From: an uncultured Flavobacteriales bacterium
Lineage (GTDB): Bacteria > Bacteroidota > Bacteroidia > Flavobacteriales > Schleiferiaceae
DNA length: 15,272 nt
Assembly (NCBI GenBank): GCA_903821715.1
Contig: CAIJMB010000119.1
Location: forward strand, 1 to 15,272
Reading direction: 5' to 3'
The notes below the pieces were generated by a model. The model searched no databases, was not told the origin of the DNA, and worked only from the letters and a program-made list of their open reading frames with translations. The position numbers were made by a program, and so were the translations under genes. Shown here piece after piece: positions 6,332-14,238 of this stretch. Every line of letters begins with the position of its first letter. Positions within the stretch are counted from its first letter, which is position 1.

Positions 6332-7000
6332 TTAGTGACCCTCAGGTCGAAACCCGAGCCGCTTTCCTGTGCGCTGTCGAAGTTCCTCGCGAATTCCTTC
6401 GAGCGCGAGAACCGAAACTTCCTGGACCGCTTGAAACGGCGCGGCCTGCAAATCAAAGTCCATCGCCGTGACCATCAGTCGGTAAAGCCATAATTGGAGG
6501 TCCGATGCGCGAACCTCGGATTCCGTCAATGAAAGGTTTAACGGTCCCACTCCTTCGGCAAAGTGGTGCCCCTCTCCGTTGATAAAAAAACGACTCATCA
6601 ACGTGCCGACGTCATTCATACGGCGCATTCGAAAGGAGTCCGAAAGAAAGTTGTACACATGAATCAACCCGAAATAGGATCGATTTGGATTGCCCTTGAC
6701 ATAGTCTGAAGCAAGCACCGAGTGTCCGTCCGGAAGTAAAAACGCGTTGGTATGGACTTGAAAAACCAGCGAGTCCCCCGAAAAACGCAATTCGAACTCA
6801 AATTCGCCTCGGTCGACGAATTCAACCACCACCGAACGATCAATTCCGACCATTTTACTATTGAGGTCTACGGCGACAGATTGCACGACAATCCGCAGTT
6901 CCGCAAATGCACCGAGCACGCGGCGATGGACCAACTGCTTGTTGCTGGACTTTGTTGCCAGCGTTTGCAGGATTAACTCGGGATTAGCGTCAGTCTTCAT
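6332..7000 (-). CDS. Conserved bacteroidete protein of unknown function linked to proS
   Basis: The frame is open further upstream, but the ATG at 6998-7000, one base after the proS stop, gives a 222-aa protein starting MKTDANPELILQTLATKSS. That fits the opening I recall for flavobacterial homologues; an upstream start would lie inside proS. No signal peptide, membrane helix or known catalytic motif is visible. The conserved-looking block is at about residues 90-160: QVHTNAF, YVKGNPNRSYFGLIHVYNFL, SDSFRMRRMNDVG, then RFFINGEGHHFAEG. I recognise it as a protein often found with proS in Flavobacteriia but know no function. The 1-bp spacing implies co-transcription with proS; whether it relates to translation is speculation. 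No terminator is visible between its stop and the tRNA-Glu promoter. Confidence 0.82.
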   Translation of the reverse strand: MKTDANPELILQTLATKSSNKQLVHRRVLGAFAELRIVVQSVAVDLNSKMVGIDRSVVVEFVDRGEFEFELRFSGDSLVFQVHTNAFLLPDGHSVLASDYVKGNPNRSYFGLIHVYNFLSDSFRMRRMNDVGTLMSRFFINGEGHHFAEGVGPLNLSLTESEVRASDLQLWLYRLMVTAMDFDLQAAPFQAVQEVSVLALEGIREELRQRTGKRLGFRPEGH

Positions 7001-7001
7001 A

Positions 7002-8474
7002 CTAGTAGGCTCGAGCAAACAATACCCGCTGCTTGGACGGGGCGCCAGTGAGGACGCACACACCGTCCTCGAGCACATTGTTTAATGGAATACAGCGAAT
7101 CGTAGCCTTCGTGAGCTCTTTGATGCGCTCCTCGGTCTCGGGCGTACCGTCCCAGTGCGCTGAAACAAAACCACCGGCGTCTAGTGCCGACTCAAATTCG
7201 GCCCATGAATTCACGGTGTGCATGTTGGCCTCGCTGTGAGCGAGCGCACGGTCGTACAATGCCTGCTGGATCTCGGCCAAACGACCGGGAACAGAAGCTG
7301 CTAAACCCTCCACGGGCACCGTCTCTTTAGTCAGCGTATCGCGGCGCGCAAGCTCCACTACCCCATTGGCAAGGTCGCGCGGGCCAATGGCCACGCGTAA
7401 CGGAACCCCCTTGAGTTCGTACTCATTGAATTTCCAACCGGGCTTGTAGGTGTCGCGGTCGTCGTACTTCACGCGGACACCCTGGGCGCGCAAATCCGTC
7501 ACCAACTGCTTCGCCACCACCGACACTTCGTCCAGCTCTTCTTCGCCTCGGTAAATCGGAACAATAACCACTTGAATCGGAGCCAACTTTGGCGGCAGTA
7601 CCAATCCATTGTCGTCGGAGTGCGTCATCACTAATGCCCCCATCAAGCGGGTCGAAACACCCCATGATGTAGCCCAGACGTGCTTCACTTCTCCGTCACG
7701 GTCCTGAAACTTCACGTCAAAGGCCTTGGCGAAATTCTGTCCCAAAAAGTGCGAGGTTCCGGCCTGAAGCGCCTTGCCATCCTGCATCAAGGCTTCGATA
7801 CAGTAGGTCTCCAAGGCCCCCGCAAATCGCTCATTTGCCGTCTTCACGCCACGCACCACCGGAATCGCCAGCACGTTCTCAGCAAATTCAGCATACACTT
7901 CAAGCATTTGCTCAGCCTCGGCAATCGCTTCCTCGCGGGTTGCGTGGGCCGTGTGGCCCTCCTGCCATAAAAATTCCGCGGTGCGCAGAAAGAGGCGTGT
8001 GCGCATCTCCCAACGGACCACATTGGCCCACTGGTTCACCAAAATCGGCAAGTCGCGGTAGCTCTGAACCCATCCGCGGTAGGTGTCCCAAATGATGGTC
8101 TCTGAAGTAGGACGCACGATCAACTCCTCTTCGAGCTTGGCGTCTTCGTCCACCACCACGCCCTTTCCATCGGGAGCCGTTTTCAGACGGTAGTGCGTCA
8201 CCACCGCGCATTCTTTGGCGAATCCGTCGACGTGCGCCGCCTCTTTGCTGAAGTAACTTTTCGGAATAAACAGCGGAAAGTATGCGTTCACGTGACCCGT
8301 TTCTTTGAAGCGACGATCCAGCTCTGCCTGCATTCCCTCCCAAATCGCGTAGCCGTGCGGCTTAATCACCATGCATCCGCGCACTCCGGAATTTTCAGCC
8401 AAGTCCGCCTGAATGACGAGTTCATTATACCATTTTGAGTAATCCGTGGCGCGGGGGGTGAGGTTCTTAGCCAT
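7002..8474 (-). CDS. proS: Prolyl-tRNA synthetase, archaeal/eukaryal-like type
   Basis: Class II aminoacyl-tRNA synthetase that charges tRNA-Pro in the cytosol. At 490 aa it fits the short type lacking the bacterial editing-domain insertion. It begins with TDYSKWYNELVIQADLAENS (10-29). Class II motif 1 lies around VRGCMVIKPHGYAIWE (31-46), RPTSET (121-126) binds ATP/proline, and motif 2 is RWEMRTRLFLRTAEFLWQEG (154-173). GTSHFLGQNF (239-248) and motif 3 WGVSTRLMGALVMTHSDDNG (271-290) follow. The anticodon-binding domain runs from about 297 (LAPIQVVIVPIYRG), and the C-terminus ends RVLFARAY, typical of the type. It starts at ATG 8472-8474 and is followed after 1 bp by a conserved unknown gene. 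It is divergent from the lipoprotein gene, with 54 bp between starts. Confidence 0.97.
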   Translation of the reverse strand: MAKNLTPRATDYSKWYNELVIQADLAENSGVRGCMVIKPHGYAIWEGMQAELDRRFKETGHVNAYFPLFIPKSYFSKEAAHVDGFAKECAVVTHYRLKTAPDGKGVVVDEDAKLEEELIVRPTSETIIWDTYRGWVQSYRDLPILVNQWANVVRWEMRTRLFLRTAEFLWQEGHTAHATREEAIAEAEQMLEVYAEFAENVLAIPVVRGVKTANERFAGALETYCIEALMQDGKALQAGTSHFLGQNFAKAFDVKFQDRDGEVKHVWATSWGVSTRLMGALVMTHSDDNGLVLPPKLAPIQVVIVPIYRGEEELDEVSVVAKQLVTDLRAQGVRVKYDDRDTYKPGWKFNEYELKGVPLRVAIGPRDLANGVVELARRDTLTKETVPVEGLAASVPGRLAEIQQALYDRALAHSEANMHTVNSWAEFESALDAGGFVSAHWDGTPETEERIKELTKATIRCIPLNNVLEDGVCVLTGAPSKQRVLFARAY

Positions 8475-8514
8475 ACTTTGGTATGCAATTTGGGTTCTGT
8501 TCCGTAGTAAACCC

Positions 8515-8522
8515 CAAAAGTA
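8515..8522 (-). promoter_or_regulatory. Putative -7 box of the proS promoter
   Basis: Minus-strand TACTTTTG is a perfect match to TAnnTTTG, 41 nt before the proS ATG, giving a leader of about 34 nt. No TTG stands at the usual 17-21 nt upstream, so the -33 element is weak or absent. For the divergent lipoprotein gene I see only near-matches on the plus strand (for example TACTTTG with a one-base shorter gap at 8474-8480). Confidence 0.5.
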
Positions 8523-8528
8523 CGGTCT

Positions 8529-9620
8529 ATGCGCTACCTCCTACTCCTCGCTCCAATCGGCTTTTTGCTGTCTTCGTGCGGAACCAGCCAAACCGCCTAC
8601 CGCGATTTCGATGGCTCGTACTCTTGGTCCAATTCACAGGCCTACCGCGATGGGTACGAATCCGGATACCAGCAAGGCTACCAAGAAGGTGCCGAGGATC
8701 AAGTTGCCCAAGACGATCAAGAGCCCGAGCGCGTAACCCGCTTACGTACGATTGTCCGCTACGAATACTACCCCACCTACTACTACCACTGGAGCCAGCC
8801 CTGGATGCGGCACGATCCATATGCATTTTATGGCGGATGGAATACGTGGAACCACTGGAATTTCGGATGGAATGACCCGTGGAGCTATGGTGGATACGGA
8901 TGGAATCCATACTACGGGTACGGCGGCTGGAACGACCCGTGGTATGGCGGGTACGGCTGGAACGACCCTTGGGGATGGAACCCCTACTTCGGATACGGCG
9001 GTGGTTACTACGGTTGGAACAGCCCGTACAATCGTCGCTACAACCGATGGAACCGCCCAGGCGGAGGTTGGACCCAGCCCGGTGGCGGATCTGGTTCCGG
9101 AACCATAGACCCCACACCCGACAGCGGCATTCGTCGCCAGCAAATCAATTCAGGCAGTACTCCCTACCGACGTCCTGTGGTTACTAACAATCCTGGTGGA
9201 GGAAGCGTCGACCAAGGCCGTCCCAAGGTAATCGAAGCGGAACGCGGCCAGGAAACTACTCCATTGCGACCCAGCGGCAGCAACCGTCCAGGAACCATCT
9301 CCGATGAAACTCCGACGCGGGCCGTGACTCCCGTGCGCCCGAGTACAAGCCCGCGCGAACCCCAAGGCGTAACCCCTACTGCCGTACGCCATCCTGAAAC
9401 GCGCCAGCCGGCTCCAGCCTCACGTCAGCCCGAGGTTCGCACTCCTGTGACTAAAAAACCTGACCCACCCCAGTACCAACCTGAAGTGCGCCGAGCCGAA
9501 CCCGCCCAGCGCCAGCCTGAGTTCCGCCAACCTGAGTTCCGCCAACCATCGACTCCCGTTAGCAACCCTTCGCCGCAGCGCCACAGCCATTCGCCTAGCA
9601 CGAGCCCGCGCCGCCCCTAA
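8529..9620 (+). CDS. Lipoprotein with Trp/Gly/Tyr/Asn-rich repeats and Pro-rich tail
   Basis: I do not recognise a family. The 363-aa product begins MRYLLLLAPIGFLLSSC, a signal peptide with a lipobox, so Cys17 should be lipidated and the protein anchored in the envelope. Residues 39-54 repeat GYxxGYxxGYxxG. Residues 78-175 are extremely rich in Trp, Tyr, Gly and Asn, with GWNDPW three times (113, 133, 143) and GWNPY twice (124, 149). From about 177 to the end the chain is Gly-, then Pro/Arg/Gln/Thr-rich, with repeated RQPEV/RQPEF and no predicted fold. The layout (anchor, aromatic repeat region, disordered basic proline-rich tail) suggests a surface or periplasmic structural or adhesive role; that is inference. 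The gene following 11 bp later encodes an outer-membrane barrel, so the two may be co-expressed. Confidence 0.85.
   Translation: MRYLLLLAPIGFLLSSCGTSQTAYRDFDGSYSWSNSQAYRDGYESGYQQGYQEGAEDQVAQDDQEPERVTRLRTIVRYEYYPTYYYHWSQPWMRHDPYAFYGGWNTWNHWNFGWNDPWSYGGYGWNPYYGYGGWNDPWYGGYGWNDPWGWNPYFGYGGGYYGWNSPYNRRYNRWNRPGGGWTQPGGGSGSGTIDPTPDSGIRRQQINSGSTPYRRPVVTNNPGGGSVDQGRPKVIEAERGQETTPLRPSGSNRPGTISDETPTRAVTPVRPSTSPREPQGVTPTAVRHPETRQPAPASRQPEVRTPVTKKPDPPQYQPEVRRAEPAQRQPEFRQPEFRQPSTPVSNPSPQRHSHSPSTSPRRP
8865..8972 (+). repeat. GWNDPW-coding repeats within the lipoprotein gene
   Basis: Three copies of the GWNDPW coding unit start at 8865, 8925 and 8955, interspersed with GWNPY units. The last two copies share the identical 14-mer ggctggaacgaccc (8925-8938 and 8955-8968) at a 30-bp period, while the first uses different codons (ggatggaatgaccc). 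This indicates at least one fairly recent internal duplication. Confidence 0.85.
9516..9545 (+). repeat. Perfect 15-bp tandem duplication in the lipoprotein tail
   Basis: Two exact head-to-tail copies of cctgagttccgccaa (9516-9530 and 9531-9545) encode PEFRQ-PEFRQ. The unit length is a multiple of three, so copy-number change would keep the frame. It sits in a wider imperfect series of QPEV/QPEF motifs. Confidence 0.95.
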
Positions 9621-9631
9621 ACGCCTGATCT

Positions 9632-11020
9632 ATGAAAACCTCTATCACCATAGCCCTGCTCACCGCGGGCAGCTTGTCGCTTTGTGCCCAGTCCACCCTC
9701 AGCGCGGTATGGATGCAGCGCGGACACCGCTTTGGCACGGCCCGCTACAACGGGTCTGCAGGGGCACTCGCTGCGCTGGGCGGCGACGGTAGCTCGAGTA
9801 TTGAGAACCCTGCCCTAATGAATTCTTCGACGTTTGGCGGAACCGAATTCAGCACCCATGTTCGGGCCGACCAAACCGACCTTAGAAGCCAAGGACTGGG
9901 TCTGGGTCAGGCCTACATGGCTGGTGCATGGCGCCTCAACAGCAAAGCCCGTCTGTCTGTGGGACTGGCCTACCAGCGCGACGCCTGGTTCCCCAACTAC
10001 TGGATCGCTTCGGATCAAAACCCCCAGACCTCGGCTGTTGCGGGCTGGTTGACGCAATCGAACGGATTCAGCCCCGAACAGTTATTGGCCAACGGCCTCT
10101 ACGACGCATACGTGGCCTACATGGGCTACCTCACTGAAGTGGGCGCTGGCAACCAGTACACCGCCTACGCCGACGGAGTGCCTGCCTACCGGCAGGTACG
10201 GTTTGTACGAGAGCAATCGAGCACATCCTGGTCGATTCCATTCGCCATCAAAAGCGAGAAGTTTTCTCTAGGAGTGCGAATTGAGCGGCGCGACGGACGA
10301 GCTCAAGAACGCTTCACCATGACGGAATCGGGATTCAACCCAAGTGGCGTCACCAAGGCCTACCAGAAAACCGTGGTGGACAGCACCCGATGGGGCCAGT
10401 GGAACATTCGCTTTGGCGTCGCTGCCCAGTTGACCGACGGACTGCGGTTCAGCGCGGCGGTGCAGCCCGCGTCGACGGCATTAGTGCAGTGGGACTACCG
10501 AAATAGGGTTACGCCAGAGGCCAACAGCTCCGAAAGCAACCTCACCGCGTTTGAACTCTACGACGATCAAGAATTTCGCTACCAGCTACCCACAGTAGCG
10601 CAGCTTGGCCTTGCCCAGACATTCGGGACCAAAGCCGCAGTATCTGCCGTGTGGGTCTACCATTCTACGGTGGATGCGTTGATCAGCAGTCCGTTGAACT
10701 ACTACGACCTCGGTCGCCAGATGGCTGGCGAACTCCAGGCCCACCAGCAATTCCGCCTCGGAGGCGAATACCGACTGAACGAAGCCTGGACGGCCCGCGG
10801 CGGGGTACAGTGGTCAGAGTCCGGAACCGTTTTTGACGACCACAGCCGCTACCAAATGCTGGGACTAGGCCTCGGATACCAAGAGCGCGATTGGGGTGTA
10901 GACCTTGCCTTTAATGCCCTTCGCACGTCAGGAAGCATCCAGAATCCTGGGGATGGCCAATCGTGGGACCTCATTGCCGACCAGCAGCGCGGCACCGTGA
11001 CGTACCGAGCACGATTCTAG
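9632..11020 (+). CDS. Outer-membrane beta-barrel protein, OmpP1/FadL-like
   Basis: Protein of 462 aa with a Sec signal peptide (MKTSITIALLTAGSLSLCAQ, probable cleavage after Ala19). Next comes FGTARYNGSAGALAALGGDG and SSSIENPALMN (34-64), which resembles the GTAR..GMGGA..ALGGD.SS...NPAGL opening of the OMPP1/FadL/TodX transporters of Bacteroidota. The rest alternates aromatic and polar residues as expected for about a dozen or more transmembrane strands, for example LSVGLAYQRDAWFPNYWI and YRLNEAWTARGGVQWSES, and it ends in the terminal Phe (TYRARF) recognised by the BAM machinery. By family it could import hydrophobic compounds, but the substrate is not visible. The extracellular loops are not obviously related to a known protein. 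It follows the lipoprotein gene by 11 bp, likely in one transcription unit. Confidence 0.83.
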   Translation: MKTSITIALLTAGSLSLCAQSTLSAVWMQRGHRFGTARYNGSAGALAALGGDGSSSIENPALMNSSTFGGTEFSTHVRADQTDLRSQGLGLGQAYMAGAWRLNSKARLSVGLAYQRDAWFPNYWIASDQNPQTSAVAGWLTQSNGFSPEQLLANGLYDAYVAYMGYLTEVGAGNQYTAYADGVPAYRQVRFVREQSSTSWSIPFAIKSEKFSLGVRIERRDGRAQERFTMTESGFNPSGVTKAYQKTVVDSTRWGQWNIRFGVAAQLTDGLRFSAAVQPASTALVQWDYRNRVTPEANSSESNLTAFELYDDQEFRYQLPTVAQLGLAQTFGTKAAVSAVWVYHSTVDALISSPLNYYDLGRQMAGELQAHQQFRLGGEYRLNEAWTARGGVQWSESGTVFDDHSRYQMLGLGLGYQERDWGVDLAFNALRTSGSIQNPGDGQSWDLIADQQRGTVTYRARF

Positions 11021-11059
11021 TCTGCTTCCCCAAAGCCCTTCGTGGCGTATTTTCGGGGA

Positions 11060-14000
11060 ATGAAGCACCTAATTTGGACCGCCGCGATTGCGGCACTTCC
11101 GGCCGCCATGCAGGCCCAAAAGCTTGACGCACTGGCCTTTCGCAGCGTCGGACCCGCCCTCACGAGTGGCCGAGTTGCGGACCTCGCCGTACATCCGACC
11201 AACGCCGACGAGTGGTACGTCGCAGCCGCTTCGGGCGGAGTCTGGAAGACCACGAACCACGGCGTGACGTTCGAACCCTTGTTCGACGACCAAGGTTCGT
11301 ATTCCATTGGATGCATCACCCTTGATCCCAGCAACCCGCACACCGTGTGGGTGGGTTCCGGAGAAAACAACAACCAGCGCTCGGTAGCCTACGGCGACGG
11401 GATCTACAAGTCTACCGACGGGGGCGCAAGCTGGACCAACATGGGCCTCAAGGCCTCGGAGCACATCGGCATGATTGCGGTGCACCCTAAAAACAGCAAC
11501 ATCGTGTGGGTGGCCGCCTACGGCCCCTTGTGGAGCAGCGGTGGTGAGCGCGGAATCTACAAAACCACAGACGGCGGCAAGACCTGGCGCCGCGTGCTGC
11601 ATGTATCAGACCACACCGGGTTCAACGAGGTGCACCTCGATCCGCGCAATCCCAACATCCTCTTTGCCACAGCCCACCAACGCCGTCGCCATGTGCACAC
11701 GTACATTTCAGGCGGACCCGAATCCGGACTATGGAAGTCTGAAGACGGCGGCGAAACCTGGACTGAGGTCAAAAGTGGAATTCCGGGCGACGACAAAGGA
11801 CGACTCAGCCTCGCCATTTCTCCGGTCAATCCGGACGTCCACTACCTCATGATCGAGGGGCACGGAACCTACCGCAGTACCAACCGCGGCGCGTCCTACA
11901 GCAAGCGCAGCGACCATGCGACTTCGGGCAACTACTACGTCGAGCTGATTGCATCCAAGCACGACGCCGATGCGGTGTATAGTATGGACACCTACGCCCA
12001 GTGGTCTGAAGACGGCGGTGCCACCTTCAAGCGCCTTGGCGAAAAAAACAAGCACGTCGACAACCACGCGTTTTGGCAAGATCCCAGCAACCCCAAGCAC
12101 CTCATCATGGGCTGCGATGGCGGAGTGTACGAAACCTGGGACCACGCGTCGACCTGGCACTACAAAGACAACTTGCCGATTACTCAATTCTACCGAGTGG
12201 CCGTGGACAATGCCGAACCATTTTACGGCATTTACGGCGGAACCCAGGACAACTTCTCACTCGGAGGTCCAAGCCAGACCATCAACGACCGCGGCATCGT
12301 CAACAGCGATTGGTACGTGACCCAAACAGGGGACGGATTTGAATCTCAAGTGGACCCCACCGACCCCAACATTGTCTACGCCCAAGCACAGTACGGGGGA
12401 CTCCAACGCTTCGACAAAAAGTCGGGCGAAGGCGTTGGGATCAAACCCATTGAACCCACCGGAGGCAAAGCGTGGCGCTGGAACTGGGATGCTCCACTCC
12501 TGATCAGTCCGCACGACAGCAAGACACTCTACTTCGCTGCCAATGTAGTATTTAAGAGCACTGACCGCGGCAACTCGTGGACGACCATTTCGGGTGATTT
12601 GTCGCGACAGCTCGACCGCCATCAGATTCCGGTGATGGGAAAAATTCAGGGCCTCGACGCCATCGCCTACAAGCAGAGCACCTCGATGTACGGCAACATC
12701 ACCGCGCTGCACGAGTCTCCCAAAACCAAAGGTCTTTTGGCCGTGGGGACCGACGATGGTCTCGTCCACATTTCTAGTGACGGTGGTGCGAACTGGACGA
12801 AGCTCGACAAGCTTCCGGGCATTCCCGAGCTGACCTTCGTAAACGACGTCAAATGGTCGCAGCATTCGGCGGACGTGCTGTACGTGGTATTCAACAACCA
12901 CAAAAACGGAGACTTTAAGCCGTACGTGCTCGTGACCAAAAACCGCGGCAAGACGTGGGAGACGCTCAGTACGGGGTTACCGCAGCGCGGTTCCGCATAT
13001 GTACTCGCTGAAGACCACATTGATGCGAGTTTGCTGTTTGTCGGAACCGAATTCGGGGCGTTCACAAGCACTGACGCGGGCGTAACATGGACCGAGCTCA
13101 AAAAGGGTTTGCCGACCGTGGCGGTGCGCGACATCGCCATTCAGCAGCGCGAAGATGACCTCGTTTTGGCAACGTTCGGACGTGGTTTTTACATACTTGA
13201 CGACTACAGTCCGTTGCGCGAAATCAAAAACGACATCAAAAAAAACGATGCTATTATACTGCCAATTAAACCTACCGTTCTGTTCCACGAGGCTTCACCT
13301 CTGGGATACGGCGGAGCGGGATTCCTCGGCGCGAGCTACTACATGGCCGACAATCCCAAGGTGGGTGCCACGTTCACGTACTGGGTAAAGAACGCCCCAA
13401 AAACACTCAAGGAGCAGCGCGAAGAAGCTGAAAAGAAGACACCGAGTTACCCAACCAAAGATGCCATTCGCGCTGAAGCCAATGAAGAAAAACCCTACCT
13501 CGCTTTGGTTATTCGCAACAGCAACGGATCGGTAGTTCGGGTCCTACAAGCGAAGTACAGCAATGGCCTCAAGCGCAGCACATGGGATGGCAAGGTTGCA
13601 CGCAGCGCCTCGCCTGACCGTGGGGCGTACATGGCTCCAGCTGGAACCTACAGTGTTCAATTGGTGGGCGTTCACGGGAGCGCTGTGGACACTTTGACTA
13701 AGCCGAGCTCGTTCGCAGTGAAGCATTTGAACAACGTGAGCCTTCCAGCCGAAAAGCCGGCAGAGCTTGTGTCATTGCAAAAATCACTAGATGCCCTTCA
13801 GCTTCGCATGGACAAAGTAGACCGTGAAATGGATGATGTCGCAACACGTCTTGAACGCGCCGACAAGTTGGTGACGTACGGTACAGCTAATCCGGCTGCG
13901 ATGCGTGGAGCCGTTGCTTCGGCCCGGGCCGAATGGCGCGCTCTTAAACTCATCCTCGACGGAGATGAGCTCATAGCGAGTAAAGAGTTTGAAACGCTTC

Positions 14001-14161
14001 CTGGCCTTCGCGAACGTTTGAGTTCCGCAACATGGGGCTCGTACTCGATTCGCTCCGAGCCCACTCAGTCCATGAAAGACCAACGACGCCTAGTGGCAGA
14101 GCAGCTTGCTGACGTCGAAAAGCGCCTTTCTGCGTTAGTGAACCAATGTTCCGCTTGGTAA
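11060..14161 (+). CDS. Secreted sortilin/VPS10-type BNR beta-propeller protein
   Basis: Protein of 1033 aa from the ATG at 11060, chosen because it gives a clean signal peptide (MKHLIWTAAIAALPAAMQA, cleavage after Ala19); an in-frame GTG at 11042 would add six residues. After FRSVGPALTSGRVADLAVHP come repeated Asp-box/BNR motifs S/TxDxGxxW at about residues 118, 169, 227, 273, 316, 500, 572, 626 and 670, indicating a large propeller (or two) as in the VPS10/sortilin-like glycosidase-annotated family. The catalytic residues of sialidases cannot be identified, so no enzymatic activity is claimed. Residues about 813-871 (ALVIRNSNGSVVRVL through APAGTYSVQLVGV) resemble an FlgD-like Ig fold. Residues 904-938 look coiled-coil. 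I see no recognisable type IX secretion C-terminal signal. It is followed by a bidirectional terminator. Confidence 0.9.
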   Translation: MKHLIWTAAIAALPAAMQAQKLDALAFRSVGPALTSGRVADLAVHPTNADEWYVAAASGGVWKTTNHGVTFEPLFDDQGSYSIGCITLDPSNPHTVWVGSGENNNQRSVAYGDGIYKSTDGGASWTNMGLKASEHIGMIAVHPKNSNIVWVAAYGPLWSSGGERGIYKTTDGGKTWRRVLHVSDHTGFNEVHLDPRNPNILFATAHQRRRHVHTYISGGPESGLWKSEDGGETWTEVKSGIPGDDKGRLSLAISPVNPDVHYLMIEGHGTYRSTNRGASYSKRSDHATSGNYYVELIASKHDADAVYSMDTYAQWSEDGGATFKRLGEKNKHVDNHAFWQDPSNPKHLIMGCDGGVYETWDHASTWHYKDNLPITQFYRVAVDNAEPFYGIYGGTQDNFSLGGPSQTINDRGIVNSDWYVTQTGDGFESQVDPTDPNIVYAQAQYGGLQRFDKKSGEGVGIKPIEPTGGKAWRWNWDAPLLISPHDSKTLYFAANVVFKSTDRGNSWTTISGDLSRQLDRHQIPVMGKIQGLDAIAYKQSTSMYGNITALHESPKTKGLLAVGTDDGLVHISSDGGANWTKLDKLPGIPELTFVNDVKWSQHSADVLYVVFNNHKNGDFKPYVLVTKNRGKTWETLSTGLPQRGSAYVLAEDHIDASLLFVGTEFGAFTSTDAGVTWTELKKGLPTVAVRDIAIQQREDDLVLATFGRGFYILDDYSPLREIKNDIKKNDAIILPIKPTVLFHEASPLGYGGAGFLGASYYMADNPKVGATFTYWVKNAPKTLKEQREEAEKKTPSYPTKDAIRAEANEEKPYLALVIRNSNGSVVRVLQAKYSNGLKRSTWDGKVARSASPDRGAYMAPAGTYSVQLVGVHGSAVDTLTKPSSFAVKHLNNVSLPAEKPAELVSLQKSLDALQLRMDKVDREMDDVATRLERADKLVTYGTANPAAMRGAVASARAEWRALKLILDGDELIASKEFETLPGLRERLSSATWGSYSIRSEPTQSMKDQRRLVAEQLADVEKRLSALVNQCSAW

Positions 14162-14184
14162 GCGCGACCCCTTTCTACCAAAAC

Positions 14185-14216
14185 AAAGGGCGGCCCCGCG
14201 AAGGGCCGCCCTTTTT
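14185..14216. terminator. Bidirectional intrinsic terminator between the BNR gene and fabH
   Basis: A perfect 12-bp stem AAAGGGCGGCCC (14185-14196) / GGGCCGCCCTTT (14203-14214) with a 6-nt loop lies between two convergent genes. On the plus strand it runs into TTTTT; on the minus strand the A-rich left side gives TTTGTTTT. It therefore probably ends both the BNR-protein transcript (24 nt after its stop) and the ketoacyl synthase transcript. Confidence 0.9.
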
Positions 14217-14238
14217 CTTTGAAACCGAAGGTACCGAA

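Noticed and set aside
6166..6456. 96-residue minus-strand open frame covering tRNA-Glu
   Set aside because: It runs through the cloverleaf and the tRNA promoter and has Arg/Ser-rich random composition.
7001..7078. Upstream ATG giving a 248-aa version of the proS-linked unknown protein
   Set aside because: It would lie wholly inside the proS 3' end in another frame; the extra residues are low-quality shadow of proS, and the ATG at 6998-7000 sits right after the proS stop.
8865..8972. CRISPR-like spaced repeats
   Set aside because: The repeats are short, imperfect, in frame and encode GWNDPW; there are no unique spacers of uniform length and no cas genes.
8527..9143. Long open frames on the opposite strand and in another frame across the lipoprotein gene (Ser/Arg/His- or Thr/Gly-rich)
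   Set aside because: Their repetitive composition mirrors the repeated Trp/Gly/Tyr codons of the real gene; they lack a start context, lipobox or any family signature.
11048..11055. TATTTTCG as a promoter for the BNR gene
   Set aside because: It differs from TAnnTTTG at one position and would start transcription at about the ATG itself; no TTG at suitable spacing was convincing.
12257..12901. 214-residue minus-strand open frame within the BNR protein gene
   Set aside because: Antisense shadow of the propeller coding sequence with no independent support.
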